This document shows positions 36,187 through 47,557 of a stretch of 64,000 bases of DNA, one piece after another. The stretch covers positions 3,650,935 through 3,714,934 of the forward strand of contig JALMQS010000075.1 in the NCBI GenBank assembly GCA_024734495.1, in the 5' to 3' direction. The notes under the pieces were generated by a model. It did not search any database. It was not told where the DNA came from and saw only the letters and a list, made by a program, of their open reading frames with translations. A program made the position numbers and the translations under genes. Numbering within the stretch: the first letter of the stretch is position 1; every line of letters begins with the position of its first letter. The DNA comes from Forficula auricularia. Lineage: Eukaryota > Arthropoda > Insecta > Dermaptera > Forficulidae.

Positions 36187-38080
36187 GGAAATATACATAA
36201 GGTTTGAAAAAAAATAGTTTCATAATTGTGCCAAAATTGTATCATGATTAAAAATTGAAATGAAAAAAAAACAATTTTTTTTAAGGATCTTATTAACCGA
36301 TATAGCTCATAATTTTTTTTTCTAGAAGCTATTATCAGTCCCCAAAACATAAAAAATTTAGATCGTTTAAGAATTTTTTTCCTCTGTTTATTACATATTT
36401 TGCTTTTTCTCAAAAACCAATTAAGTTGGGGATCTGAAACTTTCAGGATCTTATTATTTTATTAGTAGGTACCTACATATCCCCTAAGTATCATTAAATG
36501 ATCTCCCGGGGGCCGATTTAGTATACTTATACACCTATGGCCTTTAATTATCAAACGTAACTAATGAATTGAAATTTAACAAAAAATTTTGGTTGAATAA
36601 AACTACACCTCTATGCCAGTCTAGCACAAATCGTTTGCTGACAAAAAATTGCCAAATCAAATTTCTGAAAAGCTTACCTTGTCTCTTTTTTCTCTAATTT
36701 TTCATTTAAAAAACAATTTCAAGATAGATTGACTATCTAAATGATTAATTAATTGATCTATTATGATCACAAATTATTTCAAAAATCGCTGGGACACGTC
36801 AAATTTGAATTCGAAGGGAAAGAATTTTCACGTATAAATTAGATCGCTCTTTTCACCCCCAGAGCCACCCACTCAAAAAAATTTCAAATGGGAAAGGGGG
36901 TCGAGTGAGACATCATTTTAAAGGGTTTTTATTCTCTACGTTTTGGTCTGCCATTTTTTAAATTTGAGTGCTGCGTTGCCAAGTTGGGCGACTTTGAATA
37001 TTGCAAAATTGAATTTTTGTAATTATTTGTGTGATACATTAAACTTATAAATTCTCATTAAAACAGGTTTTGACGGTGGTACGTTGTTTTAATAAAATAA
37101 ATAAATGTACTTTAGTTTTGGGGTGTTCAATTTTGTTTTGTTAATCATTTGCAAAATAAATGTACAAGAATAAAAACGCGTTCTAATTTGTTTGTGGTTT
37201 ACGTTAATCTAGTATGAATGATGCTACTTTATCTATAAAAATTGATTTATTAAAACAACGTACCACAGTCAAAATCTGTTTTAATGAGAATTTATAAGTT
37301 TAATGTATCACACAAATAATTACAAAAATTCAATTTTGCAATATTCAAAGTCGCCTAACTTGGCAACGCAGCACTCAAATTTAAAAATGGCAGACCAAAA
37401 TGTAGAGAATAAAAATCCCTTTAAAATGATGACTCACTCGATTTTCCCATTTGGGATTTTTTTGAGGGGGTGGCTCTTGGGGTGATTTATACGTGAAAAT
37501 TCTTTCCCTTCGAATTCAAATTTGACGTGTCCCAGCGATTTTTGAAATGATTTGTGATCATAATAGATCAATTAATTAATCATTTAGATAGTTTAATCTA
37601 TCTTGAAATTGTTTTTTAAATGAAAAATTGGAGAAAAGAGAGACAAGGTAGGCTTTTCAGAAATTTGATTTGGCAATTTTTTGTCAGCAAACGGTTTGTG
37701 CTAGACTGGCATAGAGGTGTAGTTTCGTTCAAACAAAATTTTTTGTTAAATTTCAATTTATTAGTTACGTTTGATAATTAAAGGCCATAGGGGTATAAGT
37801 ATACTAAATCGAATAAGATCCTGAAAGTTTCAGATCCCCAACTCAATTGGTTTTTGAGAAAAAGCAAAATATGTAATAAACAGAGGAAAGGAATTCTTAA
37901 ACGATCTAAATTTTTTATGTTTTGGGGACTGATAATAGCTTCTAGAAAAAAAATTATGAGCTATATCGGTTAATAAGATCCTTAAAAAAAATTGTTTTTT
38001 TTTTCATTTCAATTTTTAACCATGATACAATTTTGGCACAATTATGAAACTATTTTTTTTCAAACCTTATGTATATTTCC

Positions 38081-38230
38081 CGAGGGGTGAACCGTGACCT
38101 AATATCGTGTACACCTACTTCCACTTCCTCTTACATTTCCTAGTAGAAGATAATAGATGAAGAGGCATTATCTAATTCCAAAATAATTCCAAAGACGTGT
38201 ACACCTAATTCCAATCGCGGTTCACCCTCG
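38081..38230. mobile_element. CGAGGGG MITE, copy 4 (mirror of copy 3)
   Basis: 150 bp with duplication ATATTTCC (38073-38080, 38231-38238), the complement of the copy 3 duplication. Same insertion in the right arm. Confidence 0.85.
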
Positions 38231-38619
38231 ATATTTCCCTATAATACTATGGCCTTTTCAAATTTTTAAAAAGGTACGCCATAGTAGAAAAAAATAAAAA
38301 CCACTTCATATGACCTTCAGTTTTTCATGACTTGCATCCAGATGCATGATTGTAGCTAGAAATTCAAAAGTCTAAGTGGTTCTTCGTTTTTTCATCAAAA
38401 TGAACTTTCTAGAAGCTATTTTTTTTTAGTACTGGTGAAAGACACAAAAAGACACCCCCTTTCCCTATTTAAGATTTTTTGGGGGGGGGGGTGAGGGCTC
38501 TTGTGGGCAGGGAGTGAAGGGGGCGATCTAATTTATACATCAAAATTCTTCCCCCTCGAATACAAATTTAATGTGTCTCAGCGATTTTTGAAATAATTTG
38601 CCAGCTTAGCGATACTAGG

Positions 38620-40436
38620 TTTTCAAATTGACACACGGTATATTACTTTTCAATTACCAAATTAACAAACTAGTTTTTAATATTCACTAGAAATTCAACT
38701 AATATACTTTACGTTTAATGCAGTGAGTCTGTCCTCTTGAGATCTTGAGGAGGTGCAATCTGCTGCCACATGCACAGTGATGTTGTTATTGATTAGATCA
38801 ATTGCAGTCAGCTCAATACAGGAATGAGTCTAAAACAATCCAACAACCTTGAATCATCGTTGAATCAAAGCAAAACTATATTTAGATATTGACGAAATAT
38901 ATATATATATATATATCTACTTATGTAAATATTATTAGCCAGCGTATAAGTCTATATTAGTAATGCCTAATGAAGTAATATAAATAATACTCAACATTTT
39001 TAAATAAAACGAACATTCGTTTCAAAAGTTTTTTTTTTTCAGAATTCTCTACCCAGAGTGTAAATAAAAAAACAATTAAAATTTCTTATAAAGTACTTAG
39101 TGTTGTCTCTTTCATTAAAAAAGGTAAGGTCAGCGGCTTGTGTGCCTAATACGGTAATAAAGGGCAAGGATACATTATGAAGCGACTTTGTAAGGTCATA
39201 TCGCGCGACCTGGGGGACAAAATAAAAATTACAAAATTACATATTTAATAGAATTTTAAAAACTCCTTTTAGTTACATCACTTATTTCAAGTTTGAACTA
39301 TTAATAGTTTAGTACCTGGAGGCACCAAGCGATGCTCGGTAACCCCTGACCCCCCCTCCCGAAACCATACACCTCGCCCCCAACACTGCACCCCCACTCC
39401 GCCCCCCATCCCCGGACCCGTCACAACTGCACCCCACCTCCTGGACCCCCCACATCCATCCCCACCCCCGACCCAGTTTTTGCATTTCTATCTTTTACTA
39501 TTATACTTATCTATTTGTTTACTCGTAGACCAATTTGCCCACATTCGTTCATATTGATAAACATTATAAAAATACATAAGAAAATAATAATAAAAAAAAT
39601 AATCCTATAAGATCTGAAATAAAAACATAAAATTAAAAAAATCTGTGCGTCTCGGGACGTGCGACAGAAGTGATAACTTTCACCAACCAAGTATTTTTTT
39701 AGGAAGACAATTGCAAGGATAATTGCCAGGAGAAAAGAGAATTGAATATTTAATTTTAATTAGAAGAGTGGGGGGGGGCAAAGAAATAATTATTAATATA
39801 TTTAATGTTTCTGGATTTAAAATTAATTGTCTTTCAGCTTAATTCAATTATACATATTTCAAATTTGCCGCGCCGCAATTATCTAATAAATTCTATTTAT
39901 TAAATACATAGATATATATGATATATTCAATTATTTCCACACTTATAATAAAGTCTAATTCAAAAATATTGATTTTAGTAAAAGTAAAAAGCAAGGGTTT
40001 TTAAAATACTTCTTTGGTCCAGTGGTAGAGTGCTTGCCTCAGATGTAAGAGGTCACAGGTTCTAATACGACATCCGCCGAATCATTTTTTTTATTGAGAT
40101 TTTCATCTATCAATAATTACTTTAATTAAGAAAAAATCAATTAAGATGAATTTTGATGAGGTCCAGACCTAGCCAGATCGTTTTTTCATTCTCAAAACTT
40201 GTTAATAGATTTTGTTTCATCAAAATCGGTAGGGCCGTTTTCAAAATAGAACCAAGATACAAATAAATATATATATAAATAAATAAATATACAATTTTTG
40301 CTCGTTTAATAAGAGTAGATAAATTAGTGTAAATGAGGGGTCAAACCCAATCAAGTCTCACTAGCCCTAAAAAAAATTGTTTTTATTGTATTTTGCTTCT
40401 TAAAATTACGTTCATTTTCAAGAAAAACAAATAAAT
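38620..40436. other. Intergenic sequence
   Basis: No gene. Contains GAACGATGCTCGGTAAC-like repeat termini (about 39320-39345, related to 51235-51260) followed by a C-rich tract to 39480, and the tRNA-like sequence at 40015. Confidence 0.4.
40013..40082 (+). pseudogene. tRNA-like sequence
   Basis: TGGTCCAGTGGTAGAG (D-arm/box A) and GGTTCTAATAC (T-arm/box B) at proper spacing, with a possible anticodon stem CTTGC/GTAAG around the loop CTCAGAT. The T stem and acceptor do not pair well, so it is a tRNA pseudogene or tRNA-derived SINE head rather than a working gene. Confidence 0.5.
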
Positions 40437-40548
40437 TAAATTGAAAGTTTCTTTTTGCCGAGAGTAGCAGAATTTTTATATATTGAAGGAGACAATAAAA
40501 GAGTGTGTCTTTTGCTGGAATTATACATTTTTAATTTATTTATAACGA

Positions 40549-40583
40549 GACTATAGTTTCGAGAGCTTTGCCCTCTTCATCAG
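40549..40583 (-). ncRNA. Hammerhead ribozyme core, family A copy 2, left arm
   Basis: - strand: CTGATGA, stem II GAGGG/CTCTC (one mismatch), GAAA, stem III AC/GT with TATA loop, cleavage after C. Confidence 0.7.
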
Positions 40584-40643
40584 TTTACAATTGATTCACA
40601 GGTACCATTCATATATTAATTCCTGTGAATCCATTGTAATAGA

Positions 40644-40678
40644 CTGACGAAGAGGGCAAAGCCCTCGAAACTATAGTC
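40644..40678 (+). ncRNA. Hammerhead ribozyme core, family A copy 2, right arm
   Basis: CTGACGA 40644-40650, stem II GAGGGC/GCCCTC, GAAA 40667-40670, then CTATAGTC forming stem III AC/GT with a TATA loop and a GUC cleavage site. All core positions are conserved. Confidence 0.78.
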
Positions 40679-40752
40679 TCGTTATAAATAAATTAAAATT
40701 TTTAATTCCAGCAGAAGACACTCTTTTATTGTCTCCTTCAAAACAAATAAAT

Positions 40753-42924
40753 GATAATAATAATATTGATTTGATCAAATTTGACTATTTACTAATCGAA
40801 ATAATTATTACTAGAATATTTAATGAAAATTATTCCGTTGGTTATCATGAGAACTTATTTGGAATATTGCAATCAATCAATTATTAACTCATTTATTGCA
40901 AAAGTGAACACCTTACTCTCAGATAAAAACAAATGATCTTATCAATTTATTAGATAAACCATTATCATGTATTGTCTAGTTTCTAACTTCTACCCATATT
41001 GGACATGCCATTTACTTTTAAGAAATATAGCTATTTCAATTCTAACGAAGATAAAAAAATTTCCGAGTTCTAATTTGAAATTTTTTCCGATTCGACAAAA
41101 TTATATATTTTTAAATTAATTATATTTTAAAAATTGAAACTTGTACAAATTATATAAAGGTTGAGAAAAAATTAGTTTATTAATAAAAAGTGACTAAAAT
41201 AATTTTTCTATAATCAATATTGAATGAAAGCAAAGATTCGCCTCGATTTACGCAACCTAAAGGAAGATATGCTGTTGAGGAAATCTAACTTCCAGGCGCG
41301 CTCATGAAAACGAATCTCTTTTCATATCTTATTTCTATTTGATTATGAGATCGTTACAATTTCGTTTTTAATCTTACGATAGACAAGTGTGTGTGATAGA
41401 CAGTCTGTTTTCACACCTAATATATATGAGGCTTTAATGGGAATATTCTTTTCGGGCTAAAAAAAAATGGAAAAAGTGAAAGCTTTTTCAAGATTCATTC
41501 CGAACGCTTTTCCAGATGGTCTCCAAACTCTTCAAAATTTATATTGTAATTTAATTAATTATCTTGTCATGATTTCAAAAACCATTTATTTATTAAACCA
41601 TTTATTTTACATGAATTTATGCATACATTGCTTTTGAGCTTCGACTCCGGAGATTACTTCTCGACCATCGAATGTCCTTGATCATCTTTTAGTCCTTGTT
41701 TTTAATAGGAGGAAAAAACTAATTAAATAAAAAAAACCTCTTTTCCGATAATTATTTCAATTCCATTATTCCTATCAATTGTCATGATTTCAATTTTAAT
41801 ACAAATATTTATAACTATATTTGTAATGAACTATTAGCGGGTTTAAAAAATAAAAATAAAAACTAATGAACTATTCAAGTGAAATCAAAAAAACACCAAT
41901 TTATTTGTTTTTGCTTTTATCGGCATCCAGATGAAGATAGAAAAAAGTTCGTTCTGGTGCCAAAATGTTCGTATTTAAAACGAAAAATTGGTTAGATTTT
42001 TGGGCTTTGTCACTTCAAAAATTACTTTTTAACAGTAGAGAAAATATGAAAAACTGAAATTTGGCACAAATGTTTGTATTAATAAACTGCATTTTTGTGC
42101 AAGTTTGAGGTTTTTACTGGGGGCTAGAAACATAAACTTTTTTGAATGATGCTAGACGGTGTTAACCAACAAGGTATAAAAGAAGAAAAAGAAAGAAAAA
42201 ATTTGAAAACGATTTCGAATGCCAATTCAGCCTTCACGTTCAGTGTATAACATAATTCGGTATAAAATTGGAGAATAAATCCCGTGACGTCACAAGGAAA
42301 AAAGACGCTTTGTTCCCGAATTTCCACTTTTGAATATTTATTTAATCTTTGAATGTATGACCACTTCGATTATAGGTTACCATACTTGAGGACGATCGCA
42401 GAATAAGTCGATCGAAAAGTCGTAGTTATATTGTATTATTTGTTCGGGTTTAATACATAATTATAATTAATTATGTGTGATTTAAATAAAAATTCAAACT
42501 TTAATCAAATTAATCACAAAAATAAAAGTTTCAACAGTTCATTACTAATTTATTTATTTATTTATTTATTATAAAATAATGCTCTGAGGTGAAAGTCTTA
42601 TTTCACATGGATAGGTTTTTAACTTCAAACTTTTCATATCAAATTCAGGATATTAAAAATCAAATTCAGAATTTCTATAAAACTATGCATATTTTACATA
42701 TTAAATTATAGCATTTTACCTGAAAACGTTTCTGGAGAGTTCAAAATGCTAATCTTGAAAGGTTTTAGTTAATGAGCTGAAAATTAGTTGAAAAATATCA
42801 TACAATGCACCAAATTTTAGCTTTTTACCTGAAAAGGTTTCTTGAAATTACAAAATTCTAATCTTGAAAGGTTTTAGTTATTGAGCTGAAAATTGGTACG
42901 CAAATATCTTACAATGCTAATAAC
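40753..42924. other. Intergenic sequence
   Basis: No gene recognised. Short tandem TTATT near 42550. The AT-rich open frame at 42124-42327 on the - strand has no recognisable domain. Confidence 0.4.
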
Positions 42925-43350
42925 ATTTACTCGGCTCACTCGACTCCCTGGCCGTTTCTGCCCTTTCACTGTACTACAGATACTATCATGGTGTCTGTTC
43001 AGTCGAGCTGAAATCAATTATCCCCCCTAATGCCCTCTTTACGAGAAACACGCGGTTTTCTAACACTCAGCACCCCTTCGTTGTCAAATTGGATAAAAAG
43101 TCGAACAAGCGCTTTCGCCAACTCTTTTATCCCTATGACCTCCAGAGACTGGAACTCGCTCCATGCCACCATCTTTCCCGCGACTTATAACCTTCAGCTA
43201 TTTAAGACCCGTATCCACAGATACCTTCGACCCCCACCCAGCCCATAAAATTCTTTCTTCTTCTTTTCACGATGGAGGGGCCAACCCAGGCCTTTAGGGG
43301 TTGCACCTTTTTGGTGTAACTCCTTCTCTCATCATTATCATAAAAAAAAG
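42925..43350 (+). mobile_element. LINE 3' fragment
   Basis: Same family as 19709-20775. 43030-43248 encodes FIPMTSRDWNSLHATIFPAT, the C-terminal tail of the reverse transcriptase, followed by the 3' UTR to the A-run at 43345. 5'-truncated. Confidence 0.75.
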
Positions 43351-43404
43351 ATAGGTGTTGGTTCTTGGTGAAACATTTTAATATAATAATGAATTAATGA
43401 GTAA

Positions 43405-43525
43405 GATGCGAGGTAGGTTTCACAAAAAAAAAAGAAATAAAACAAGATGGACTGACCCCCGAAATATATCGAATTCAAAACTCAATTTTGTTTTTTTTAT
43501 TTTTTTTTTGTGAAACCTACCTCAA
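43405..43525. mobile_element. Palindromic hammerhead element, family C, copy 2 (deleted)
   Basis: GAGGTAGGTTTCAC and its complement (43509-43524) flank CTGACCCCCGAAATATATCG, which keeps the GAAA, AU-rich stem III and cleavage side but has lost the first box. Confidence 0.6.
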
Positions 43526-43549
43526 GTTTTATTATTATGTCTTACAATG

Positions 43550-44468
43550 CACCCAATTTTAGCTTTTTACCTGAAAACTTTTCCTGAGAGTTGAATTAAG
43601 GTAGTTGTTTCGCGACAATACTAGCAAAAAGTTAATGCTAGAGTATATAGAACAGACAATAAGGATTCATAGTTCATAAGCCCAAAACTTTTTGCTGTTT
43701 ATGTACCAATTCTAGCCAATCCCGTGCTCGTTTGACAAATTTGGCACCATTGTAAGAGATAGAATATTTTTATATTAAAATGACAGATTAAATACATTTT
43801 AAATTTCTATAAAAATCGTTTTGTTATTTTTTAACAAATGTAATCAACGCCTACGTTACACCTTATGAAAATTATAATTTTTAAAAAATCTAGCGCATGC
43901 ATCTTTAAATAAATGCGCTGTTGCCAAAATGTTTTTAGTGAGAATTTTTTTTATACATTTCTCATTATTTATTCCTTATTATCTCAGAAACTGTGTTGTA
44001 ACTATGAATCAAAATTGTCTTAAAATATGTATTGGTTAGTGTTTAATCTTGGTTTAGTTTTTTATAAAAATGCTAAAAACGGTTTCTTAATTATAATTAA
44101 ATATGTATGTAAATTTTCCGATATCCCGTATAGTGCAATGCTAAAGAGCCCGAAAAACTCTATTTTTGAAATTAAATATCTCTGGAACTATATTGTTCAT
44201 CAATTTCGTTTTGCCACCAATCGATGCAGAAGTATTTAAATAATAATATATCTAAATTTCAGAAAAATCCTAAGAAAACGCATTTGGCGGAACAACTACT
44301 TTAAATTAAAACTTTTTCTTAACTATAACTTTTTTCTATTTTTTTGTTTATTTATAAATTCTGAATTTGATATGGAAAAGTCCGAGAAGTTAAAAACCTA
44401 TAATTCAAGCTCTGCTGATCTCTCGTGACACCGAATGAGAACCCCTGTTCTCTATCAACAACAACTTA
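43550..44468. other. Sequence downstream of the isochorismatase exon
   Basis: If the exon at 44469-44832 belongs to a working gene, its first intron starts here on the - strand. I searched this stretch for the conserved continuation and found none. Confidence 0.35.
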
Positions 44469-44832
44469 CCTCAAGACCAAACAGGACGACCGAGCATAGC
44501 TGATAGTTACAGAGTTTGTCGATGATAAGGCTCGTCTCCCCGTTGACCATGGACACAGTACTTTTCCGGATCACCGCAGAGGCATGTTCAATAAATAATT
44601 CTTTCGAGGTTTTCCCGTAAACTGTTGGATGAATCTCGGTAACAAATAGAGGCAGCTTGAGCAGACATCCCGCTCGTAGCAATCTTTGCGTGTTTTTTTG
44701 TATTTGCTCGGCGAATACAACCGTCTTGCATATTTCCTCCTGGAAGTCTCCCAAGAAAAATGCTGTATATTGCTGGTAGAGTCCGCCCAAGTTTAGTAAG
44801 TTTTTAACCATCTGATCCCTAAGCCGATTCAT
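44469..44832 (-). CDS. Isochorismatase-domain protein, first coding exon (partial)
   Basis: Cysteine-hydrolase fold protein like the ISOC1/ISOC2 group; substrate in animals is unknown. The exon encodes MNRLRDQMVKNLLNLGGLYQ, then TAFFLGDFQEEI with the conserved nucleophile-activating Asp, AEQIQKNTQRLLRAGCLLKL, PLFVTEIHPTVYGKTSKEL, and ends at CSVVLFGLE next to the donor GTAAGT (44463-44468). In relatives the sequence goes on to the catalytic Cys, so that residue lies in a missing exon. The start could also be the second Met (44811). No following exon was found between here and XRN2; it may be far away, or this may be a fragment. Confidence 0.7.
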
Positions 44833-45246
44833 TCCAACTTATAAATATTTACTTTTTAATGTTGTCAATAGTAACCCTATTAAAGAGACCTCTACATTTT
44901 TAAAAATTGAATTATTATTTTTCGTGCCAATATCAAAAATTTAGAAGATACTATTTAGTTATTCAGAGGCGAGCAAAAGACTAATTGATGATTTAAACTT
45001 ATCTAGATCACTCGATTCCTTGGTCTATTAAGAACTTTCTTTTCCAATTTACTTTATCACATACACCAATACCTCACTTTGCGTCGGGGTTACGTTCCAA
45101 AAAAACACGACGCAAAGTGAATTAAGATTTTCTATAGCAAACCATGTTAAAGATCGAAGATACGTTCCAGGGTTACGAAAATACTACTTTTTAAAAAGAA
45201 AATTGAACAAAGTAAACATTTAAAAAACAAAAATAATATAACATTT

Positions 45247-45498
45247 AACTGGATATTGATGAGGCAGTCCAAAAAAAGAAGAAGATAATTTACACTATCT
45301 TTTTATTCATAAAACCGACGTTTCGGAGGTTATTCCCTCCTTCTTTAGGGTTTTGAAAAGTCAGTGAAGGAAATCCTCCGAAACGTCTGTTTTATGAATA
45401 AAAAGATAGTGTAAATTATCTTCTTCTTTTTTTGGACTGCCTCATCAATATCCACTTAATTCACTTATCAGTCCGTCTCCAAAAATTACTCCAATCTT
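45247..45498. mobile_element. Palindromic hammerhead element, family B, copy 3
   Basis: Flanked by the 11-bp duplication ATATAACATTT (45236-45246, 45499-45509) inside the pogo remnant. Arms GGATATTGATGAGGCAGTCC and complement. The left core (- strand 45349-45318) has CUAAAGA instead of CUGAAGA; the right core has lost stem II. Neither should cleave. Confidence 0.75.
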
Positions 45499-45599
45499 AT
45501 ATAACATTTTATTACATACATACAAAAAACAAAAAAATACGTATTCAATTAAAACAAAATAAACTATTCAATTAATTTATGAAACACAAAATTAAAATT

Positions 45600-46000
45600 A
45601 ATCACTGTCTGATGAGTCCATAGTGGCTGTTGTCGTAAGTCGGCTTTCTTTCACAAAAAATTGGTCCAATGTTTGCTGAACAGCTTTTTTTTTTAACTTA
45701 AAATAAATTTCCTTGTAGCGATTGATATTCGTAGTTACCGCCTGGGACACTTTAAAACTCTTTCCGCTGTCAGGATCGTTTTAAAAAAAAAAACTCCACA
45801 GCTTCGGCAATCAAACACCTGTTTGGAAATTTGTTTGGAGGTTAAATTTTGTTCTTCGGAGATTTCTATTGAACGGTCACTGTCATCTTCTTCATTAGCA
45901 AATTGCAATTCCAGTTGCAATAGTTCTTCATTAGAGAATTCTTGGTTGTGCGAGGTTAGCAATTCATTTATGTTGATGGCATGGCGCAATTAGAAACAAA
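45600..46000 (-). pseudogene. pogo/Tigger transposase C-terminal remnant
   Basis: - strand 45989-45735 reads NINELLTSHNQEFSNEELLQ, an acidic EEDDSD run, and ISKQVF; beyond a frameshift near 45780, NINRYKEIYFKLKKK and VQQTLDQFF follow to about 45610. These match the C-terminal tail of Tigger/Jerky-like transposases. The DDE catalytic core and DNA-binding domain are absent. Confidence 0.65.
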
Positions 46001-46297
46001 AGTGGTGCCATCTTTTAGTAAAAAAAAGAAAATTTCAAAAAAAAAATTAAAGACTCGAACCCAAAACAACGCAACCTCGAAAACCTTACGACGCACAGTG
46101 AAAATTAGTACTAATTAAGCAGCGAAACTTCGAAAAAACGCAAAGCGAGGTATTGGTGTATATAAATATATATTAGGCATATTTTTATTTATATACTATC
46201 ATCATAGTTATAAATTAAAAGTTCATTTTTCCGACAATATTGTCTAAGAGCTACTGACCATTTTGGAAGCTGGTTTCAGAACCCAAATAACATATCC

Positions 46298-46447
46298 TGA
46301 GGGGTGAACGACGACCTAAAATCGTGTACACCTACTTCCACTTTAATTTCCAAGTAGAAGACAATAGATGACAATAGATTATCTAATGAATTCCAAAGTA
46401 ATTCCAAAGACGGTGTACACCTAATTCCAATCGCGGTTCACCCCTCG
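46298..46447. mobile_element. CGAGGGG MITE, copy 5
   Basis: 150 bp with the 8-bp duplication ACATATCC (46290-46297, 46448-46455). First base of the left end changed (TGAGGGG). A clean uninterrupted reference copy of the family. Confidence 0.85.
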
Positions 46448-46589
46448 ACATATCCCATACTGTAGTGTGATCAGCACACACCCCGAAAGTCAAATTCTTA
46501 CTCTCCAAATCTAGACATTTTTAGGGGTAATCGGCCCCTGAAGATGTCAAAAAATACCGTAAAATCACCTCATTGATTATAACTCCTAA

Positions 46590-46870
46590 ACTGTTTACTC
46601 TACGGCAAATTCGATTAGAAGCAAAATTGTAGAGTATGTAATTTTTGACATTTTTGTTAAAAAAAAAAAAATTGAAAATAACCACACGAAATGGGGGGGG
46701 GGGTTCAAAAATTGAAATTCTAGCCCTTTCGACCAAACTCAACCAAATTTTGTATATATATTCTGTGGACCCCCAGAAGGCTAGAAATGCAAAAACTAAT
46801 CACCCAAAATAGGGGAGGGCCTCAAAAAATGAAGATCTAGACCTTGTACCAAACATAGTTTTTATATTTC
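46590..46870 (-). repeat. 115-bp family unit and related repeat
   Basis: TTACTCTACGGCAAATTCGA through a G-run (46692-46702) and AAACTCAACCAAATTTTGTA, matching 8160-8500 and, inverted, 1020-1660. Confidence 0.65.
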
Positions 46871-47386
46871 TAACCTTTTTTACTCAATTTAAATGAAATT
46901 ATTTAAAAATAAAAACATTTCATTCTGTTAAATTCCTCAAACTTTTCTCTATAAAAATAATTAAGACTAAAAAGTAAAAAAATAAATTACAGTTTAAAAA
47001 ACTAAAAAACACTCTTTTCTCGGTAATCCACTAAAAAGTACAAAATAATGTACTAAACTTTTTTATGACCAATAACTAAGTCAAAAAACGTAGGGCAATT
47101 AATTATAAAAGTGCATGCTTCTTCGCCCTTTTTGATTGGTTATTGGCCATAAGAGGGTTTATTACATTATTTTGTACCTTTTAGTGCATTACTAACAAAA
47201 GCCTGTTTTTAGTTTTTTTAAACTGTAATTTTTTTCAAGAATGTTTACAATACTTCGCAGCCATATCCCTATAGTAAAGTAAAAAAAAATAACTTGGCCC
47301 TGATAATGGGAAGAATCTCTTTCAAATACTAAAAGTTGGCTTGGACCTAGCAAAATTGTCTTGGAAAAACAAATAATAGATGTATA
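46870..47386. other. Intergenic sequence
   Basis: No gene. An imperfect inverted repeat (about 47020-47215, TAAAAAGTACAAAATAATG and its mirror) is present. Confidence 0.4.
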
Positions 47387-47450
47387 TTGAAGGAGACAAT
47401 AAAAGAGTGTGTCTTCTGCTGGAATTATAAATTTTATTTATTTATAACGA

Positions 47451-47485
47451 GACTATAGTTTCGAGGGCTTTGCCCTCTTCATCAG
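47451..47485 (-). ncRNA. Hammerhead ribozyme core, family A copy 3, left arm
   Basis: - strand: CTGATGA, stem II GAGGGC/GCCCTC fully paired, GAAA, stem III AC/GT with TATA loop, GUC. All core positions conserved. Confidence 0.78.
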
Positions 47486-47522
47486 TCTATTACAATGTAT
47501 TCACAGGAATTAATTTATGGGA

Positions 47523-47557
47523 CTGATGAAGAGAGCAAAGCCCTCGAAACTATAGTC
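47523..47557 (+). ncRNA. Hammerhead ribozyme core, family A copy 3, right arm
   Basis: CTGATGA 47523-47529, stem II GAGAGC/GCCCTC with one mismatch, GAAA 47546-47549, CTATAGTC. Likely functional or near-functional. Confidence 0.72.

Larger units (their letters stand above)
35820..38453. repeat. Large inverted repeat, arms ~1.25 kb
   Basis: Left arm 35820-37096, right arm 37246-38453, spacer ~150 bp (37097-37245). Outer boundary GTCTTTTTGTGTCTTTCACC and its complement; inner boundary ACGTTGTTTTAATAAA and complement. The arms differ by scattered substitutions and indels, so it is not an exact assembly fold-back. Each arm holds a CGAGGGG MITE at the same point. Open frames inside are mirror images without protein resemblance. 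A partial third copy of the arm follows at 38470-38620. Confidence 0.85.
40437..40739. mobile_element. Palindromic hammerhead element, family A, copy 2
   Basis: 303 bp flanked by the 13-bp duplication AAAACAAATAAAT (40424-40436, 40740-40752). Inverted arms run from GAAGGAGACAATAAAAGAG inward to a hammerhead core in each arm, meeting at a central ~60-bp spacer with the inverted pair AATTGATTCACAGG / CCTGTGAATCC. No coding capacity. Confidence 0.85.
45064..46158 (-). mobile_element. pogo/Tigger-type DNA transposon remnant
   Basis: Ends CACCAATACCTCACTTTGCG and CGCAAAGCGAGGTATTGGTG, flanked by TA. The ends repeat internally as GACGCAAAGTG. About 1.1 kb, far shorter than an autonomous element. 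Only the C-terminal part of the transposase remains. A family B hammerhead element is inserted in it. Confidence 0.8.

Noticed and set aside
36177..36413. 78-codon open frame in the large inverted repeat
   Set aside because: Mirror copy in the other arm is not conserved as protein, and composition is AT-driven.
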